Part shown: positions 55,717-64,000 of the stretch, piece by piece | Layout: each line of letters begins with the position of its first letter | Position numbering within the stretch: position 1 is the stretch's first letter | DNA from: Scortum barcoo | Taxonomy: Eukaryota; Chordata; Actinopteri; Centrarchiformes; Terapontidae | Assembly (NCBI GenBank): GCA_023238725.1 | Contig: CM041546.1 | Span: forward strand, 23,692,085 to 23,756,084 | Length of the DNA: 64,000 bases | Direction of reading: 5' to 3' | Notes under the pieces: model-generated | The model's database searches: none | What the model was told of the DNA's origin: nothing | What the model saw: only the letters and a program-made list of their open reading frames with translations | Translations under genes and position numbers: made by a program

Positions 55717-56409
55717 TAGATAGACATATATATTCATCTTATTTTTAAGTTCCACTGGTGCGTCTGTAAATGATTTCTGACAAACCTACCCAGTGGTACA
55801 GAGGCGTCTTAAAATAAACTGCCCTTTTCCCTTCATCTCCTCCTGACTGCTTGCTGAATTCAAATCACATCTCTCCCCCCTTCCTGAGCTGCGATGCCTA
55901 AGGTTGGGCCTGTGACTCATCATAAAAGGAGAAGAGAGTTAGATAATGTGGTGGCGCCCTGAACACAAAACATACGGCATACGCAGAAGGAAATATTATA
56001 TTAGAGCAATGAAATAAAGTCAAGTTCAATAACTCAGTACTCTGTGGACATTATGTGACTGTACATGAGGAGAGCCTGTTTTCAGCAGATCCATACTCAT
56101 GAGGCATTGTGCACAAAGGAGACGAGGAGAAGGAGTCATGGTATGGAAAACAAAACTAAAATAAAGACAGCTAGAGCTCAGGGTAGGTTTGTTGTCCTTT
56201 TCTATAGCTGTTATACTAAAGGAAACAATATGTTTTACTCTAAGCAATCAGGTGATTTTGTAAGTAGTTCCAAAGTCAGAAAATAATTGGCAATTATTTC
56301 TAACATTTTAGATCACGCTTTACATATAATTTAAAGGTTAATGACCCATGTGTCAAGTTAATAAATCATAACTGTAATTTATTAATATATAATAAATTAT
56401 GAATGTATT

Positions 56410-56720
56410 AACCCTTAAAAATGACACACTTTATTCATCCCGAAGGAAATTATTTTTTTTCACTCTGGTATAGACTACATTTTACATACACAAGTCTGAA
56501 TACACACACATGCACATGCAGTTAGCGGAGAGACAGAGCGAGGGGGCTGTACCCTCAGCATGCCCCAAGCAAGTTTTTTTTGGCCGTTCGGTGCCTTGCT
56601 CAAGGGCAGTGCTCAGGAGGTGAACTGGCACCTCTCCACCTACCAGTCCACCTCCGTGAAGACTGGTCCATGGGGACTTGAACCAGCGACCCCCTGGTAA
56701 TTGCCTGTCTTCAACAAAAT
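56410..56720 (+). repeat. Teleost interspersed repeat (retroposon-like, unclassified)
   Basis: Begins CTTTATTCATCCCGAAGGAA and continues with GGTGCCTTGCTCAAGGGCAG and GGGGACTTGAACCAGCGACC. These modules recur across fish genomes as I know them. The exact class (SINE or LINE tail) is not settled. Confidence 0.6.
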
Positions 56721-59024
56721 AAAGTCAAATATAATTGAGAGTAAAATAAAAAATGAAAAGTAAAAACTGCTACTTGCATATTAGAAGAAAGAATTGAGTA
56801 GAATAGAAAATCCCTAACGTGGCTGAATCCATCCATCTGCTTTGTGAAATTACACGTATAAGGACATGTTGTGCTCCCATTTTATATTAATACAAGGAAT
56901 GACTCATTAAAAGAGAAATTAACTTTTTTGTCCGTAACATGAGTAATCCTAAACTGAATAATTTGTATCTCCTCCAAATGCACCATTAGTTCGATTGATT
57001 TAATTTGGGTAATTTTCTGCAATTGAGAAGTAATATATTCTCCTCATTAGGTTTGGATGTTATACAGTGCATGTTACATACATACTGCAGTGCACTGTAA
57101 ATAAGCATGAAATACCTCTAATAAATCACGTTACAGGATGCATGTCTCTGCATTTCCCAGCTGTCAAAGCAAATCTCCAAATCGACATGCTGTATTGCTG
57201 TAAAATAGAAGCCATTTACAAACTCTATCACTGTATCCGAGCGAAGAACATTTGACTTGTTATCAAACATGAGCTGGTTTTAAAATGAATTCCCGACTCC
57301 ACAGGATGTGTACTTTGTGAATTGCTTGTTGTTCTCCTGTGCATTCTTCTTTGAGAATAAGTCTGCTCCAGTGAGACTCATAACTTTTCTCTCTGATTTC
57401 ACAAATTCTGGCTTTGTAATGGCGCCATCCTTTGACATGATGCCGCTGCTCTGTCTCTATCTCGGTCTCACAGTCATGTGTATTGTATGGTTGTTATATG
57501 CATATGTGCGTCTGATCCACACCCCAGAAACTGCCAACTCTTAAATCTAATTCCAATCCAGTGTAATTCACTCTCCCGACTTGTGAACTGCGAGCTCTCT
57601 GCAGTCTTACTGCAGCCTGTGTGATGTGTTTACAGTCTTTCGGTGCTGATTAAGTGCTGGGAAGGTTGTTCTCCACCAGCCACAGCTAAATTAAAATGGG
57701 GAGGTGAGATAGGGCTTGCCATCACCAGCTTTAGCACTTCAAAACACAAGAGGAGTTGTGCCACAGAGTCAGCAGCCACTGCTTGCTCACCTGTTATGAT
57801 TGCAGTAAATTAGCACCTCTCCTCTGAAATAGCTGAAATCGAAGAAATGCCGAGGATTCCCCCATTAACTGGATTTGGTTTAGAGAAGGGAAGGTTTGAC
57901 AGGCAAAAATAAGAGGGCGCACTTGGTGAACAGTCAGTTGGAGGAGTCCTGGATAGTGCTTACATGGTTTATAATTGTGACATTAGTCTGTGATTAACAA
58001 TTTTTTTAGATACACAAGATATTTAGGACCTCTGGTTTAAAAAAAGGCTCCTTATACTTTTCTCCCCTGGAAGCAAATATTCACTAACTGAATCAGAGAT
58101 GCTCCCTGATGAAGGAGGTTATCAGAGAGCATGCCGGCATCATATATTCATTTTCACTCGACTTGGCTCGTGAAATTGAGACATCCATATTTGATGTCCT
58201 GCCGTGTTTCTCTGAGAACATCCTCTCTCCCAGAGACCCATCCCTACCGCCCCACCATACAAATCATCTGTTTTCGATACGCTCTCCATGTGGGCCTTGA
58301 CAACACTTTTCCATGGATGTGACAGTGTTATACTGAGAAATGCATGAATTCCATTTAAAGAACATGTAAAGCAACGAACTGGGTGGCAAGCAGCAGTTAA
58401 GTCAGGAATTAAATTGTCTATGAGGCAGAGTGGCTTTACAAATCAGTCTGCCCAATAGCCTGCAGAAAGTGGCACATACAGTCATTGTCTGCATAAATGG
58501 AGCATCACTTGCTAATGTTGACATCTGACAGGGTAACAGCAAGCGAGATTCAGTGCTGTGTGGGCACCAGTGTTCAATTATAGGGACCATGATACTACTC
58601 ACTTTTCCTCTGAATACCCACAAACCCTCAGCTGTAATGAGCTTTGTTCTTCTTGGTCAAGGAATTGATATACGCTAACAGATAGTAACCATCCAGAGAA
58701 GAAACCTGGCCGAAACTTTAATGAGGCAGGGAAAACGAAGAGGCCAGAGCAGGCTGTCTGCTGATCTCGCTGATCAGCAGGCCAAAACAAAGCCCATCTC
58801 CAGGAACAGAAAATGACTCATAGTATTCAGTGTCTTCCCCTGCTTACGTCATTTTGTTTTCTACTGCAGCACTCGCCCTCCTAAAGCAGCTTCTTCAGGG
58901 CATTGATGAGGTGTGCTGCTTGTTTGGACCTTTTTTTTTTATTATTGTTGTGCATGGGAATTATCCCCTTGTTCACAATATAATGAGAAAAAAAAGATTG
59001 TGAAATGATACCATGAAAAGGAAG

Positions 59025-59180
59025 ACTGGCACTATATGGCCAAAGGTATTTGGACAGCAGTTTGTGCTTCTGTCTGTATGTGATGTTTGATTTCGTTCCA
59101 AAACCACAGGCCATCAAATGCTGCCATAATTGCCTCCTTTCTTCTGGTTGGAGCTGTTGAGAAACACCTCATATAACTGG
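59025..59180 (-). mobile_element. Tc1-like element, terminal relic
   Basis: GGCACTATATGGCCAAAGGT followed by ATTTGGACAG is the characteristic inverted-repeat end of a fish Tc1-like family. CCAAAACCACAGGCCATCAA and CTTCTGGTTGGAGCTGTTGA then match its 3' part in reverse. No transposase frame remains. Confidence 0.65.
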
Positions 59181-59572
59181 GATGGGATGATGAGTTACAG
59201 GATTAAAACCTTACTGTAGCTACAGTAGTTCTGTTCTTATGTCGGCTTCACAGGTTCAGTCCTTCCAGATCCATGGCCACCTCATAATCATCCCACACAC
59301 AGTCGGTGTGTCTGTGACAGAGGCTTTAACAAGGCTTGATAAATGATGGGCTCTCTGACCCCGGAGAGGGGTGCAGGAAGCAGACGCTCAGGGCAGTGCA
59401 GTGAAACCAACAAGGCTTTTATGACCACTGCTGTTAAAGGAGCATCTTGCCTTAAACTAAAGTTGATATATTACGCAACGGCTGTAATCGACCTTGACAG
59501 TTGTCCTGAGAGTGAAACCACTCAGGCGACACTGAGCCCCGCTTGTGTTTTTGAAGCTCAGTGACCTGATGC

Positions 59573-59593
59573 AAAAAAAAAAAAAAAAAAAAA
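59573..59593 (+). repeat. Poly-A run (21 A)
   Basis: An uninterrupted adenine run with no retroposon body recognised in front of it. Confidence 0.95.
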
Positions 59594-60598
59594 TCATGTC
59601 ACAATAGAGAAAGAAAAGCTGATAGTAAAGTAAGCTATTTTGTTTTTATTAGACCAGTCAAAAAGTCAAAATTCATGACAACAAGTATTACAGAGTATCT
59701 GTGTCTAAAAGCATGATGTCAACAATTAATACTTTATATGCTCCCACCATGAGGAGCAGCTGTCCAGAGGTCATCTTGTGTTGCCATATGGCCGTATGGA
59801 AGGTGACATGTGACAACTGCAGGCACAGCTGGCCCTGCCTGATGTGACAGGAGGAAAGAATTTGCTTTACAGAACCCGTCTGTGATGAAGAGCCCTTATT
59901 TTTAGCCAATAAACTCTTCGCCTTGCCTCCTCCGTCCATTTGATGTGTTACTACAGTAGCTACCTGGCCCATTCTGAGGTTGGTTTGGATGTTGGTTTGT
60001 TGTCAGAGCTTGTTCAGTTAGCACTACCTAAGATTTGACAAAACTCGGAGGAGATGATGCATAAAATGCTTGTGTGTTGAAAGTGACATCTAATTGGTCT
60101 GCAGGGAGGGAAGTGGGGGTGTCAATTAATGCTCAAAACAAGGTGAGATACTGTATTCTGATTAGCTCAGAGGGGAGTTCCCTTGTTAATGACAGGTACC
60201 ACTTCTGCCTGTTGAAACCTTTTTTTAGTACATCACAGTTGCAAAGCTCTGCTGGAGCAATGGTGGTAGCACACAGTTCTCAACATTTTGCAACTGCTCT
60301 TTATAAATTTATTCAAGTAAAGAGAAATGACTTTGATTTTACTGTCAGATAGCCCCCGGAGTGTTTGCTGGAGTTTAACCAAGATTAGCTACCATGAATT
60401 AACATTGTGAAAACAGTTTCTCACATGTTCAAGCAGGGTAAATCCTCATATGCCATGTGAAGTGAAACGTCTGCTGGTAGACAATGCTCTTTACATCCTA
60501 CGAGTTTCTATTAGATCACGTCGCCCCTGCTGCCAGGACAGACAGCGATGTCATCCTTAGAGGCAGCTTGTGCTGCATGATAGTAGCGTGCTCCTTAC

Positions 60599-60679
60599 CA
60601 TCTTTCTCAGGGTCGTCCTGAGTTCAATGTCACGCAGAGGTAGTAGAAACACTCGCAGTCGTGACCCGTACCTGTCAAC
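60599..60679 (-). CDS. Candidate minus-strand exon (unidentified)
   Basis: An 81-nt segment, phase 0 in and out, with acceptor CTCCTCTTGACAG and donor ATG|GTAAGG. The frame gives VDRYGSRLRVFLLPLRDIEL and seven more residues. The plus strand over the same bases is also open (SMSRRGSRNTRSRDPYLST) behind an acceptor ACCATCTTTCTCAG, so strand is uncertain. Neither peptide is recognised. Confidence 0.3.

Positions 60680-64000
<3,321 letters not shown>

Larger units (their letters stand above)
55431..60598. other. Non-coding stretch with repeats
   Basis: About 5.2 kb holding a CA microsatellite, an unclassified interspersed repeat (56410-56720), a Tc1-like terminal relic (59025-59180) and a poly-A run (59573-59593). 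No supported gene. Confidence 0.4.

Noticed and set aside
57794..57835. 42-nt minus-strand exon with good acceptor and GTGAGC donor
   Set aside because: The only open frame does not match the phase of the candidate exon at 60599-60679, and the peptide is too short to assess.
59688..59972. 94-codon minus-strand frame
   Set aside because: No splice sites, no motif and ordinary intergenic context.

Overview
The window is nuclear DNA from a ray-finned fish, most likely a percomorph teleost. It shows split genes with GT-AG introns, AT-rich gene-poor spacers, many CA/TG microsatellites, a decayed Tc1-like transposon, and interspersed repeats of kinds I recognise from percomorph genomes. I see no bacterial genes, operons, CRISPR arrays or viral genes.

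Region 1 (1-2740): the 3' part of the last large exon of zfpm2 (FOG-2, a GATA cofactor) on the plus strand, followed by its 3' UTR and a likely polyadenylation signal. The gene opens to the left of the window.

Region 2 (3355-22460): a complete eleven-exon minus-strand gene, tail to tail with zfpm2. I assembled it by eye from splice sites. All eleven exons join in one frame of 1,152 nt (383 residues plus stop). The product is a single-pass membrane-anchored alpha/beta-hydrolase-fold protein. The nucleophile position carries Glu (G-S-E-L-G) and the catalytic-His position carries Arg (G-A-D-R), so it is probably a pseudoenzyme. I could not name it with certainty. Its 10 kb intron holds a dead Tc1-like transposase fragment and other repeats.

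Region 3 (22461-28900): intergenic DNA with microsatellites and repeat fragments.

Region 4 (28900-29750): a CpG-containing, promoter-like stretch with two good plus-strand donor sites and a possible short first coding exon. It may be the 5' end of a long-intron gene that continues rightwards; oxr1 lies next to ZFPM2 in mammals, but nothing here proves that identity.

Region 5 (29750-64000): mostly non-coding DNA with scattered candidate exons on both strands (plus: 40237-40322, 50258-50281, 52355-52391; minus: 37310-37367, 49875-49946, 52439-52484, 60599-60679). These have plausible splice sites and open frames, but I could not join them into a known protein. The region also holds repeat relics, an 86-unit TG array and several palindromes.

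The most interesting result is the predicted pseudo-hydrolase beside zfpm2. The unresolved exons in the right half come second.
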